DNA from: Tricholoma matsutake
Taxonomy: Eukaryota; Basidiomycota; Agaricomycetes; Agaricales; Tricholomataceae
Assembly: GCA_026075535.2 (NCBI GenBank)
Contig: AP026548.1
Span: 5,704,001 to 5,768,000, forward strand
Length of the DNA stretch: 64,000 nucleotides
Reading direction: 5' to 3'
This document shows, one piece after another, positions 24,614 to 36,908 of this stretch. How positions within the stretch are numbered: position 1 is the stretch's first letter; each line of letters starts with the position of its first letter. The position numbers were made by a program, and so were the translations under genes. The notes beneath the pieces were generated by a model. The model saw only the letters and a program-made list of their open reading frames with translations. It was not told the DNA's origin and made no database searches.

Positions 24614-27600
24614 ATGACTGTACCCCTGGAAAATAATCCCCCCTCTGTTTCTCTTATATGACTCTCTACACAATATTCTGGGGACAAGCTCAACAAGCTC
24701 AAGTCCAACTACAAAGACTGGAGTGAGGACATTACCATTGCCTTGTCTCTGAATGGGCTATTCGAATATGTCATGGGTGATGTAGAGCAGCCTCCAGATA
24801 CTGAGCCATGGGCTTTGTCCAATTGGAAGGCAAATTCCCATTTAGCATACACTTTTCTTGCCTCTGGAGTGGCACCTTCAGAACACTCTTTCTTGAATCC
24901 CTTGAAGTCTGCTAAAGAAACCTGGGAAAGTATCCGTGAATGTCACCAGAAGGAAGGGCCTGTCAGGCAAGTTGCTTTATTGCAACAGGCACTTACTATT
25001 CAGTGCACAAAGGAAACACCTCTCCCAGAGACAGCTGAGTGTATCTGCATACTTATTGAGTGAGTGTTCGCTATGGGTACCATTACCTCTGATCTACTGT
25101 GTTGTATTGCACTCCTCAACTCTCTCTCTTCTCACTTTCCCCATGCTCGTTCCATCATATCCCGTGACACTGCAGCAGCTACAGTGTTTGTGCCATATAC
25201 CTCCAAGGATATTTGCCTTTTCTTAGAGAATGAACAGTCCCTCCTGGAGAATGATGCACAAAATAATCCATCCTCCCTTGCACTTGCTGCAACCTCCAGG
25301 CCAGCAAAATTCTCTGGGTCCATCATTTGTAGCAATTGCAAGCGCCCAGGGCATACTACTGAGTACTGTGTCTTGAAAGGAGGGGGGATGGAGGGTAAGA
25401 CCATTGAGGAGTCAAAGATGGCATGGAGGAAGGCATATGACACAAAGAAGTCTGGTCCCAAGCCTCTCAAGCATGCATCGAAGGTTCCCATTACCATGAA
25501 GGACAACAATGGCCAGGCGTTCACCGTCATGATTGACTCCAGTGCTCTAAACAATGCTGAGGCTGTTACATGTGAGTTTGCTGGCTTAGCTAGTGACCCA
25601 CTTCCCAATGCATCTATTGATGAGGTTGAATATGAGGGGTGGCTTGCAACCAAGGAGGAGTTTACCACATCTATAGACTGGGCTGATAATAACACCCCTG
25701 TCAATGAGGACATTTTTGCAGTCACCCCCCTCAATCAGTCCCAACATACAACCATCTCACTTGACGACCACCCATTCTATGTTGACACAGGCATGACAGT
25801 TCATATCGCACCGGACTGTTCTGATTTTCTTACATTACGTGCCATTTCACCATGTCACGTACAAGGCATCGGTGGATCCTCCATCTCAGCTATTGGTATG
25901 GGGGACATACAACTCCGAATTGCTCAAGGTGCCTCTATCATCTTATGCAATGCACTCTACATTCCCAATGCAACAGTCCACTTGATCTCAGTCAGCTCAC
26001 TCGTGAGAGACTCTAACGCTGTTGCTCATTTCAATGACTCGCCATGCTGGATCACCAATAAATCTACTGGCGCCCACATAGCCCAAGGCACTCTCCACTC
26101 GGGCAAGAAGCTGTACTCTCTCACCCTTCATTCAGTGTTGGCAGAACATGCCCTCACTGTCCACTCCATGCCCAATATTGTCACCTGGCACAACCGTCTT
26201 GGACACGTGAACTACCAAGCGTTACAGGACATGGCTAGAAAAGGGACAATTGCAGGTATGCCTGCACAGTCCTCTTTCAAACCCCCCAAATGCAAATCTT
26301 GCATTCTTGGAAAGCAGACTCACACTCCTGTTCCTAAGAAATGCACAGAAGGGGAGGGCCATAGAGCTAAGCTGAAGCTGGAGAAAGTGTGGGTAGATTT
26401 GTCAGGACCACATGCTGTAAAGTCACAATCTGGAAATTTGTACATTATGAATATTGTGGATGATTTTACTTCTCATCCGTGGTCCATACTGCTTAAGAGC
26501 AAAGATGATGCATATCCAGAGTTAAAAGCATGGGACCTGATGCACGAAAAAGAAACACAATTGCAGGTTGGAACATATATTACTGACAATGGGGAGTTGA
26601 AATCAGACATGATGGATGCATGGCTTAAAACATGTGGAACCGACCATAGGTTTACAGCCCCATACACTTTGGCGCACATTGGATGGGTCGAGCACATGCA
26701 TCAAACACTGATGGGAAAGGTGTGTTCCATGCACATCCATGCAAACTTACCGCCTTACCTCTGGGATGAGCTGTACCTGACTACGTTGCACCTTCATGCC
26801 AAAACTACCACATGTTCATTGCAAGGTTCTACACCTTGGGAGATGTGGCATGAGCAAAAACCAGACTACTCCTATATGAGAGAGATTGGGTGCAAGGCAT
26901 TCATCTTCATTCAGAACTAGAATAATCCCAAGATCTACGAATGGTCAATCAAATGTGTCCTCATTGGCTATGAACCAAAATCCAAAGCATATTGTTGCTA
27001 TCATTGTGGGACCGGAAAGATCTACAGCTCATACCATGTCAGGTTTATCGAGAGTCATGACAGTACACCTGTACCATCTGCAGCTCCAAATCCTTCCCTG
27101 GACTATACTACGTCTGAACCATTCCAGGGTGACAACGATCCCCCTAATACCTTCACTCCAGTCAATTTTGATTATGATGATGATAATGATGTACAGGAGA
27201 TGACACCTCCCATTGAATGACCATTAGAAGAAACACCTACTGCACATGCACCTGATGTTCCACCTGAAAATGTTGGCCCTCGCAGATCCTTGAGAATGCC
27301 AATACCCACAGCCAAACACCCAAGTGGTGGACCATTTACTAACAGACTCGATAATGTGATACATGACTCCAAGGACTCGGCAGAACACATTAAAACACAG
27401 CGTGCGGAATGGAAGAAAATCCTAGAGGGACTGCATAACTAGGGATCTGCATGGATAACCCCCGGGTATTTTGTGCTGTACCCATACCTGTAAACCTGCA
27501 GGTCTTAGGTACAAAACGGGTAGGACTATTGCGACCCATACCCATACCCACATGTACCCGTACCCATAACCTGTATGGGTACACAAAACCTGTGCAGATC

Positions 27601-29369
27601 CCTATGCATAACATTGTTGCTTCCAATCAATCACCCACCGATCATGATCGAGTGAGTGTCATCTCCTGATCATGATCGACTCGAGACACTTTGGGAATCA
27701 TTTGACAACCTCGCACTCGGGGGTGAGGTGCATCAATTATATGCCCTGATCTTGGAGATGTCAGAGATAGATCCAGAATCACTTCAATTCGAAGATGACC
27801 CATGTACTTGGGATGAAGCACAGAACTCGACCAACACCAAACATTGGGAGGAGGGCTATCATAATGAACTCAAGTCATTGCAAGATATGAATGTATATAA
27901 ACTCAACCCATGCAGCTCAGTACCATCTGGGCGCCACATACATAAAGGTCAACCAGTATTTCACATCAAATGGGGTGAGAATGGAACTCCAGTTCATTGG
28001 AAGGATGCCTTGTCTTTAAAGGTTTCAAACAGATTTTTGGCAAGGACTACACAAAGACCACCTCACCTACCGCGTGCATGGAATCTTGGCAAATTCTCTT
28101 ACATATTGCTGCCTCACTCGGTTGGGATGCACAACAAATTGATGTCAAGACTGCTTTCCTCTATGGACTTTTACCAGCCAATGAAATTCAGTATATGGAA
28201 CAACCGGCAGGTTTTGAGGAATTAGGAAAGGAGGATTGGGTGTGGGAATTACAATGAGGACTTTATGGTATGAAGCAGAGCAGACACATCTGGAACCAAA
28301 TGCTAAACATGCAGATGATAACCTGGGGTTTTACCAGGCTTTCATGTGAATCCTGTGTTTACTATTGAAAGACTGATTCTGGTACCATTATAGCAGCTGT
28401 ACATGTTGACGACTACTTATCAATTGCCAGTCAGAAAGAGGAGATTGAGCACTTCAAGAATCAGATGCGGGAGGTTTGGACAATTTCGGAGCTTGGGACA
28501 GCGCATTTTGTAGTAGGCATTGCCATTTCCTGGGATTGGGAGTGCAGGACAGTTGCATTATTGCAGGCAGTGCTGATTGACAAAATTGTTTCTCAATCTG
28601 GTCAGACTGACACCAACCCTTTATCCACACTGATGGAACCAGGTCAGAAGTTGCACTGTGTTGAGCACACCACTTTCTCTCCACAGGAGCAGACAAAACT
28701 AACCATGCTACCCTATCGGTCGTTGGTTGGCTGTTTATTGTACCTTGCAATCTCGACTCACCCTGATATCTCATTCGCAGTTCAACAACTTTCCCAATTC
28801 CTTGACTTGTACTCTTTCGAGCATTGGCGCACTGCATTATGTCTTGTACGATACCTTAAAGGGACACGCGATCTCAAACTTCACTTGGGAGGGGATAATC
28901 TCATCTCATTACTGGCATACACTGACTCTGACTGGGTGAGTTGCCTGGACACTAGACGAAGCGTTGGCAGATACATGTGCTCACTTGGGTCTGGAGTGAT
29001 TTCATGGACTCGCATAAGCAGAAAACTGTCGCTGCTTCCTCCTGTGAGGCCGAATACATTGCTGCTTTTGAAGCAACAAAGGAATGTATTTGGGTTTGTA
29101 CTCTACTCACTGCAATTGGTTATGCACCCCATGCACCAACCCTGATGCTCTGTGACAACACAGCATCTATCAGTTTATCTGAGGACCCTCTTCTTCACTC
29201 AAGAGTGAAGCACATTGACATAAAATTTCACTTCTTACACAAAAGAGTTCAATCACAGGAACTCGCTGTATCCTATGTCAATATGCGCGATAATATTGCC
29301 AATCTCTTCACCAAGGCTCTTGATGTCAAACAATTCATGAGACTTTGCAGCTTTCTGGGTCTGGCCTAA
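24614..29369 (+). pseudogene. Copia B gag-pol polyprotein remnant
   Basis: Single ancestral frame from ATG 24614, broken by stops (TGA 24659, TGA 25061, TAG 26918, TGA 27218, TGA 28255), a frameshift near 28000 and the MITE at 27440. Domains: gag with KLNKLKSNYKDW; zinc knuckle CSNCKRPGHTTEYC (near 25333); protease area with FYVDTGMTVHIAP (the usual D-S-G changed); integrase HHCC with WHNRLGHVNY and CKSCILGK, core D residues in WVDLSG and ITDNGE, and a changed third site (HIGWVEHMHQ); RT with IDVKTAFLYG, GLYGMKQS and VHVDDYLS in place of YVDD; RNase H with AYTDSDWV, SSCEAEYIA, LCDNTAS and VKHIDIKFHF; end at 29369. Confidence 0.9.
27440..27604 (+). mobile_element. hAT-type MITE, 165 bp
   Basis: Perfect 12-bp terminal inverted repeats (TAGGGATCTGCA ... 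TGCAGATCCCTA) and a perfect 8-bp target duplication TGCATAAC (27432-27439, 27605-27612), the hAT signature. The inside is rich in TACCC/GGGTA repeats and has no coding capacity. It interrupts the copia B pol between integrase and RT. Confidence 0.93.
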
Positions 29370-29432
29370 TTTTCATTATTCCCTTGATTCCATGTGAGGA
29401 GGAGTATTCATGGTGAGGAGGAGTGTTGAGAT

Positions 29433-30958
29433 TAGTGTTTAAAGGTCCGGTTCATCAAACTGGAAAAAAACTGAAGTTGAACTGGACTGAACCACGGTCC
29501 AGTCTTTTTTGCGGTTGTGGTTGCCTTAGTTTGTGTACATAGTTGGTTGCGGTTTCTTAAATTGTATATTTATTTCAAACTGACAAAAGTCGGTTCGAAC
29601 TGGTTGTAACCGATCTATATCAACCCATACATATATACTAACTAATATAATTAAAGTGGAGACGTGCCTGAGGAATGACTAACAAAAATGAGGGTTTATA
29701 TACCTTGGGGCTGTGTATGGACCACTTGGTCATGTTTGTGCACCCAAATGAAAAAAAGTGGTGCCACTTGTTCACCATTCCCATGGCTGCCAAACTGGGG
29801 CCACATTCATCAACATCAACCACCACTACCACCGCTCTGCCTCCTTCCACCACCACCACTTTGTCAATGCAACTCCTGCATCCCCCACTTTGGACAATGC
29901 TGCCAAACACCACAAACAAACTGCATCAGGCCCAAATGACCTCTGTCATTGTTTGGGCCCCAAGTAATGTTTTTTTAGTGTTTTTTTTTGAACTAACTAA
30001 TCTTTTCTTTTCATTTTTTAGGTTCTAACTTTGTTGTAACAATGAGCTGGCACCAACACAGCACCCACATGCCCACTCATGCCACTGCTGTGAGCCCCTG
30101 CTTGCAGGGTGGTAATGGGTCCCATTCTGGATGACACCACTGCAGAACTGACACACCACCCACACCTCCGCTGCAAGCAACTGCTCATGGGGTGGATGAG
30201 GGTGGTGACAACAGATGAATTACCAACACGATGGATGTGAATGCCAACACCAAGGAATGCCCATGCCAATGCCAATGCCAGACAAGGACACCAGGGCTAA
30301 CTAGGATGCCAATGCCAGCCACGTCACAGCACCACCACCCTGCCTACAAGCCACTGCTTGTAGGGGGAGATGGAGGTGCTGATGACAATGGAACCAGGAT
30401 AACAAATGCCAATGCCAACAAACACCAATGAATGAACATCAATGAACACCAGTGAACAAACACCAATGAACACCAATGAACGAACACCAAATGGCAGGGG
30501 GCAACAAACGTGGGGGATAACAAACAGTGGGGAAGACAAATGAATGGCAGGGATGACAAATGACAACATGGCAATGAAGAGCAAGGCACATTTGGCACCA
30601 ACGAACACAACGGCAGCACCGCCCCACTCTTGCATCAAATGTGAGACAGTGGGGCCGTCTTTTTTTCATTTTTCATTTTTTCATTTTTTTAGCAACTTGT
30701 CGCCGCCGCAAGCACCTGCTCATGGGGTGTCATGTAATTTAATTTATTTAATACAATATATAATATATAGTTTACAGTCGAAAAAAGCAGGTAAAACTGG
30801 TTCAAACTGGTCATTTGGAGACAACCAGACTGATTGGGACTGGTTGTACCCAGTCCAGTTGCAGTCCCAGTAAGATGGGGTCAGTTGCAACCAGTTGCGG
30901 TCCCCAGTTGCCCCTTTGGGGGTCGAAAAACTGGACCTAACCAGACCATAAAACACTA
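29433..30958 (+). mobile_element. Non-autonomous hAT-like element hAT1, 1526 bp, in the copia B 3' LTR
   Basis: Inserted nine bases into the copia B 3' LTR with a perfect 8-bp duplication GTTGAGAT (29425-29432, 30959-30966). Ends TAGTGTTTAAAGGTCC and, reversed, TAGTGTTTTATGGTC. Both subterminal regions are packed with ACTGG/CCAGT motifs (29455-29610, 30785-30950), a common layout of transposase-binding sites in hAT elements. The middle has repeated hairpins (30088, 30171, 30344, 30706), a CAATGAACAC microrepeat (30425-30490) and poly-T runs. No transposase is encoded. Same family as hAT3. Confidence 0.9.
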
Positions 30959-30966
30959 GTTGAGAT

Positions 30967-31316
30967 CTGCTGCACTGTGAATACGTGTTTTGATGCTGTT
31001 TGATGTGGTGTGTTATTTATAGCACACTTTGTGATGCATACATTCCCCTTATCAATTATCCCTTTATCACATCCTTTTCTTCTATATACCATTGTCATGC
31101 TCACAGTATATATATCAGACATAGTAGACACAACCTCAGTCCGTTATACACAGACTGAGGTGAGTAGATATTATTTCATTGATTGCTTACAGTTACTCAC
31201 TATACCACTTGTAGATTGATTACTTGTGTATTCTAGGTATAGTAGTAACTCTAATAATAGTCCATTATACACAGACTGAGATTGATTACTCATGTATTCT
31301 AGGTTGGATCTCTACA
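30967..31316 (+). repeat. 3' LTR of copia B (main part)
   Basis: Nearly identical to 24041-24392; its first nine bases are at 29424-29432 on the other side of hAT1. Ends TCTACA followed by the target duplication CCAGA. Confidence 0.92.
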
Positions 31317-31321
31317 CCAGA

Positions 31322-32159
31322 TTGCACAGATGTTGGAAGGGCACCCAGCGGACAATGATATCTATGCTTGGTATGAAGCTGCTTCACTCTGTGATGAGAA
31401 CCGACTCACAAATGTGGCATTTAATGCTGCATTCTGTGCTCCAACTACCACTCATGCACCCTACACCTTCAATCGAACCCTTCCCCACCATAACCCCATT
31501 CCTGTCCATTAGACTCCTGCACCAGCCATCAATGTCCCAGTACCAATGGATGTTGATGTGGCCTGCAGCCATGCACATAGGTTGGATCTCTGCTACCGCT
31601 GTGGGGAAACTGGGCACAGGGCTGGAGCATGTCCCCATCATCAGGATATCCGCATGCTCACCCCTGAGGGGTGAGATGAACTCCTCCAAGACCTGTTGAT
31701 GCTTGTAGATGTTGAGGAAGCAAAGGATCAGGTTGCAGAGGAGATCAAGTCAGAAGTTGTAGAGGAGCAGGATTTTTCTATTCACAGCGAGTGAATTGTA
31801 CACCCTCACTGCCTGTCCATAACCACTTTGAAGTTTTGTCAGTTGAATCCCTGGAGAATGAATGTATTTCCATGACTGTTTCCCTCTCTGACCCTTTGAA
31901 GTTGACTGAAGACATACCTACTCTTCCCATCTCTCTGTCTGCCCCATGCCCCAAAATTAAATCATGGGAGTGCAAACTACCATGCAAATATATCGTTGCA
32001 TCCACTCCCTCTACACATTCCTTGAACCTAGCAATTGAACTACAGACTACCGACACTGGACAGATACTCGGTGTCTCTGCGCTCCTGGACTCTGGTGCGA
32101 CTGGTTTCTTCATCGATGCCCATCTCACACAACAACATCGCCTGAATACTTGCTCACTC
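31322..32159 (+). pseudogene. G1 gag 3' part and start of protease region
   Basis: Continues the reading interrupted at 24030: IAQMLEGHPADND, ENRLTNVAFNAAF, then the CCHC knuckle CYRCGETGHRAGAC near 31592-31630. gag ends at TGA 31672-31674 after LTPEG; the pol-like frame (SLPVHNHFEVLSVESLEN) starts near 31805 in the -1 frame and includes the protease-like LLDSGATGFF. Stops such as TAG 31510-31512 show decay. Cut at 32159 by copia A. Confidence 0.85.
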
Positions 32160-32432
32160 TGTTGGAGCAGACTATATATGCTGCACAGCAGAAGAGACAA
32201 CAAGTTCCTTACAACCTACCTGGGGTTTAGTAAGACTTACAGCTAGGGTTAGCAAGGTAAGAACACTGTATTCCAAGTACAGTACAGGTTCTCCTTATAT
32301 ACATAAATATAAGGCAGTCACATGACTCAGGAATGTGTTTACCACATGTATGCACATTAAGCGCAGTAACATGTGTATGCTGCATGTATTGCCTCATGTA
32401 TACAGCATGCATCATGGGGATTAATCTCAACA
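32160..32432 (-). repeat. 3' LTR of copia A
   Basis: Starts TGTTGGAGCAGAC and ends TCTCAACA as written on +. Matches 44754-45027 and the copia C LTRs. The sequence CCCCCTCC follows directly, the reversed polypurine tract. Confidence 0.9.
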
Positions 32433-32465
32433 CCCCCTCCTCAAACTGTACAGTGCTCTAAGCAG

Positions 32466-35400
32466 CTAAGGTTGAATCTTGAAAGTAATTCCAAGAGAGT
32501 CTCTAAATTTCCTGAATAGGATGGGGCCAAGGTTCTTTGTGAACATGTCAGCTGGATTATCACTTCCAGGAATGAAAATGACTGTGACTTTGTCATTTTC
32601 TATGCATTCATGGGTATAGTGGTAGTGAATGTCTATATGTTTGGTCCTTCTTTCCTGAACTGGATTTGATCTGATAAAGATGGATCCCTGATTATCAGCG
32701 CAGATTGGTACGTGCTTCAGTATATATCCAAGTTCCTGGAATAAGGACTCTATCCACGCTATCTGCCGACAAGTGTCAGAGAGAGCCATATATTCGGCTT
32801 CTGTGGATGACAGTGCTACAGTTTTTTGTAAATGGGACTGCCAGCACACAATGCCACTCACTAGAGTAGCAAAGTAACCTGTTGTAGATCAGCACTTGGC
32901 AGTGTCAGCTGCCCAATCAGAATCTGTGAAGGCCTGTAGCCCTTCAGATTTCTCTCCATCATAGACAATATTATATTTCTGGGTTCCCACCAGATAGCAC
33001 ATGATGTACATCACTTTGTCTAGATGTTTTTGACTAGGATTAGCCAAGAATTGCGACATCTTGATTACTGCGTAAGCGATATCAGGTTGTGTTCTGAGCA
33101 TCAGATACAATAAAGATCCAATCACAGACTGATATTTTGATCTAAGCGCCATGTTTGGCATCGCTGTGTTTTCCAACGGTTTGTAACCAGTCGGGAGCAG
33201 AGTGGGGGCAACTTATGGCATTTGTCATCTTGAACCTCTCGAGCACTTTGGCGAGATATTCGGTTTGATCAAGTTTGACTCTATTTGTGGTCTGGGTGAT
33301 GTGCATGCCTAAGAATTCCGTGAATTTTTCAGTACTACGCACTCCCAATGCTTTAGACAAGCATTCTTCTTTTCATCCACAAGTTTCTTGTTCTTCCCCA
33401 TGAACAAGCCATCATCAACATAGACCAGCACAATAACAATGCTGCCTGTCTTAGGATCCTTGCATATGAAAATGCTGACATTGGAGCTGGCATGCACGAA
33501 CCCAATGGTGCGCATAAATGCCTCTAGCTCTTTCCACCATGCTAGTGAGGCCTGTTTAAGGCCATACAATGCTCAGTGTAAGTGCATTACTTTGTGCTCT
33601 TTTCCCTTGAGTCTGAAACCCTTGGGTTGATCCATATAGATCTCCTCATCTAGTTTGCCATATAAAAATGCGGTTTTTACATCTAGACTGGTCATATACA
33701 TGCCTTCTAGAAATGCAAGTGCAAACATGAGGCATATGGTCTCATAGCGGACTACTGATGAGAAAATCTCATCAAAGTCAACACCTTCGACTTGTGAAAA
33801 GCCTTTTGCCACGAGTCTGGCTCATTTTCTTCTGTCCGATTTCATGGAGAAAACCCATCTATTTTTGATCGTTTTTTGATCATGTGGAAGATCAACGATG
33901 TCATAGACTTGTTGCTTGTGAAGAGCCTCTAATTCTTCATGACAAGCCTGTTTCCATTCAAGTTGCTGCTGCCGTGGTAGGCATGCAATATCGTGAAATT
34001 GGTTTAGAACTTGGCTTATTTTGCTTGATGGTGTGACTGCTTTTGACAACAGCCAGCAAATAAGCTTATCTCCACCTTCCTTGGTTATCTTTTTAATATA
34101 ACCTGCTTCATCCTGTTCCCCCATTGGGTGATCATGTTCTTGATTCTTGGAATTGAGCACACTCTTGTGGGGTGCTGAACTCGGTCCAGCAACTGGTTCT
34201 TGCTGTTGAGATCATGGTCGTGTTCAGTTATGATTTGAATCTTGACCCACAGATCTCTTCCAATATTGATCACGTGCAATGTCTCTCTCTATGTTAGAGG
34301 AGAGTCACTTCTCTCCATAGGTATTGCCAGGACAGTTTGGGATGTTCCTCTGCCTGCCTGATTGATGGGGCAATTGCTGCCATTCCTGTTGATCATCACA
34401 TCTTGGACAAAAGTCCTCAGTGGTTACTGGAGGTGGCAGAGGAGGAGCATCAGTCACATCGTCATGTGCCTTTTGCTCGCTTTGTACATCATCATCATCT
34501 TTTTCTGATGATGGAGGAAGGGGCAGATTTTGTGGTGGTATAGAATCATCGCCATCCGTTGATAGGTCCACTGTGTGCTCTAAGCTCTGGGAACATCTCC
34601 AGAGGTATCGACACATCAAAATGCATGCTCCCAACCCCTACAAACACTGCAACACTGCTCCAATACTATTTTGATCGACTTCAAACCACTTCGAACGATC
34701 TCAAACAACTTTGAATGATATTGCAGCACTTCGAACGCCTTTGGCTGCCATACAACTATCACACCGCCCTTCGGATACATGCAGCACACCTTGTAGGAGT
34801 TAGTGCGTCACATATCGAGCACCACCAGACATGAGGAGACACAATGACGGGATTTTAGGACACGATTGTGGCGCTTTGATATCTTGATGATATATTGGAT
34901 CAATGGGGACAGGTACCAGTGATATATCATGCCTCTAGACATTTCCCTTCTTATCTTCTTTCATTTATTCTATGATTTGCAAAGATTCTCTATTGTTTTA
35001 TATCTTGCCTCATGTATTCCTCATGTTTTATTTCCTTTTTAGTATCACTTCTCCCAAACATATATAGCCTTGTACTAGCTACTTAGAAAGACAGAATACA
35101 TCATCCTCTCAAACCAATCGTCTGATTTAAGAGCTATTCTCTTGAGTCCAAGCATCTCAACTTAGTCTTGAAATTCAGTGTTTTACGCCAAATTTCCTCG
35201 AACTCCTCAAACTAGCTTCTTGAAACCATCGCATATTGTCTATCCTCTCTAGACACCTTTCTACGTCCTCATAGTCTATCCTCAGCCACCGTCGAAGGCG
35301 TCTTCATCTTCTATAAAGGCCTTTGAACTTCTTCAAACTTCATCGCACCTCTTCAAACTTCATCACACCTCTTCGAATACTCTTCGAACTTCATTAAATT

Positions 35401-36436
35401 TCCCTCGAACATTATCGCAGCACTTTGTATGCCCTTGATTGTTATTGAACTTCTCTGGAACATCATCGCAGCACTTTGGATACTTTCAAACCTCATCAAA
35501 CCTCATTGCACCTCTTTGAACTTCATTGCACCTCATTGCACCTCATTGCACCTCTTCACACACCCTTTAGAGTCGTTTTCATACCCCTGGTTTACAGCGG
35601 TGATATTTAGTACCACCTTGCAACCTTCCTCTAACTAGTGTTATACCATTCGAGCCCTTATTGTGGGTTTTGTTTGGGTTTCCTGGTCGAGTATCATCAC
35701 CGTTCCAGATGAGTGGTCATCATCTTCTGGTTCTGGAGGTGGAAAATCACCAAGGTCTGTCTTGGCAGGAGTTTTAGCTCTGGGACAGCATGGGAACAAC
35801 ATTTCATCAAATAGTGCCATAGCACCAATGAATATTGCGCCACTAAGTCACATGAAATGATATGCTTTAATGCCATCTTCTAATCCAAGGTATGTCATTA
35901 ACTCCAATCGAGGAGCTAATGTGGTTGGACGTTTCTCCTTGGGTAGATAGACATAAGCACTGCAACCAAAGACCTTCAGATCATTTAGATCTGGGTGGAC
36001 TTTATTCAGGTCCTCAAAAGGTGTCAGCCATTTCAGGCGCCTTATTGGGGTTCAGTTGTATAGGTGTGTTGCATGTTCAATGCAAAATTCCCACCATGAT
36101 TGTGGTAGACAAGCAGTAAATCACAGGGTTTGTGACCTTTCCATTATTGTCCTTATGGTGCACTCTGCACACCCATTCTGTTGGTGAACATGGGGTGTGG
36201 ACATCTCTATTTTGATGCCGAAATTCTTGAGAGTATTTTGTAGCTCACGATCTTTGAACTCCCCCCCTGGATCAACATGCCAGCGCTTGATTGTAGCACC
36301 ATACTGGGTCAAAGCCATTGCCTGAAATTGTCTAATTACTGCAGCAGCATCAGACTTCTTTCTAAGGCACTGGACCCAGATATGTGACATTTTGTCATCT
36401 AGAAATACAATGAAGTATTTATGTTTGTGGTACGGT
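32466..36436 (-). pseudogene. Copia A pol, C-terminal part (integrase end, RT, RNase H), broken
   Basis: Fragments in several frames match the intact copia C pol in order. From high to low coordinates: integrase core with VDPGGEF (36390-36121), the acidic linker, RT with MTSLDVKTAFLYG and GLKQASLAWW, YVDDGLFMG (33420 region), and RNase H with AFTDSDWA, SSTEAEYMA, CADNQGS and TKHIDIHYHYTH, stop at 32466. Interrupted by S1 at 34560-35699 and by several frameshifts and stops. Confidence 0.88.
34560..35699. repeat. Solo LTR S1, 1140 bp
   Basis: Insertion in copia A relative to the intact copia C. Starts TGATAGGTCC, ends GAGTATCATCA, flanked by a 4-bp duplication CCGT (34556-34559, 35700-35703). 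A TATATAG box near 35060 and the TG...CA ends fit an LTR, as does the lack of coding. The right half (about 35320-35570) is a degenerate array of CTTCAAAC / TCATTGCACCTC units. S2 at 46979-48176 shares both ends and the central part. Confidence 0.75.
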
Positions 36437-36441
36437 AGTAC

Positions 36442-36867
36442 TATAAGGGCAACCTAAGCCTCTAGCAAAGGGAAATCCGAAGTTAAAATTATACTACATA
36501 ATACAGGCATTGGGGACACACCTAGCAAAGGGAAATCCAAAGAGAAAACTCTAAGGATCCCCTTGCTGATGCCCAGTATATGTGAAGACAACAAAAATCA
36601 AATATAACCTAAAAATAGAAAAAGGCGGAGATAGGCGGATCAAGGCTGCCGAATGACATCATACCAAGGGGTATGTGTCGGAAGGGGTACTCTGCCTCTA
36701 AATATAAAAGTGTCAACATGTACAAACATGATAGCAAGGGAAAATTAGTAATAAAATCCGGAAAAATCATAGAAAATGAAGAATAGAAGGAAATGAGGTG
36801 GGGAAAAATATAGGACGAACATAAAAAATAGGAAAAACACACAGGGCACCCCCCTAGTCCCCTTACA
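36442..36867 (-). repeat. 3' LTR of G2
   Basis: 426 bp, ends (read on -) TGTAAGGGG ... CCCTTATA, an 8-bp inverted terminal match with one mismatch. Pairs with 42046-42471. Confidence 0.93.
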
Positions 36868-36908
36868 TCACCCCCTCTCTAAGATGCATTGCCCCGATGC
36901 ATTCGAAA

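Larger units (their letters stand above)
24031..31316 (+). mobile_element. Ty1/copia element B, degenerate, with two nested DNA elements
   Basis: LTR retrotransposon flanked by the 5-bp duplication CCAGA (24026-24030 and 31317-31321) inside the G1 gag. 5' LTR 24031-24392; the 3' LTR is split into 29424-29432 and 30967-31316 by hAT1. The primer-binding site GGTTATGGGCC follows at 24393; a purine tract TGAGGAGGAG precedes the 3' LTR and occurs twice (29396 and 29413 areas). Coding order is gag, protease, integrase, RT, RNase H. Without nested insertions it is about 5.6 kb. Many stops, so non-autonomous today. Confidence 0.93.

Noticed and set aside
27440..27604. TACCC/GGGTA-rich stretch as an internal telomere-like repeat
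   Set aside because: Perfect 12-bp TIRs and an 8-bp TSD show that it is a hAT MITE; the TACCC words are its internal sequence.
31672..31810. Slippery heptamer for -1 frameshifting at the gypsy gag-pol overlap
   Set aside because: GATTTTTCT (G1) and GATTTTCCT (G2) do not form an X XXY YYZ site in the gag frame, so I report only the frame relation.
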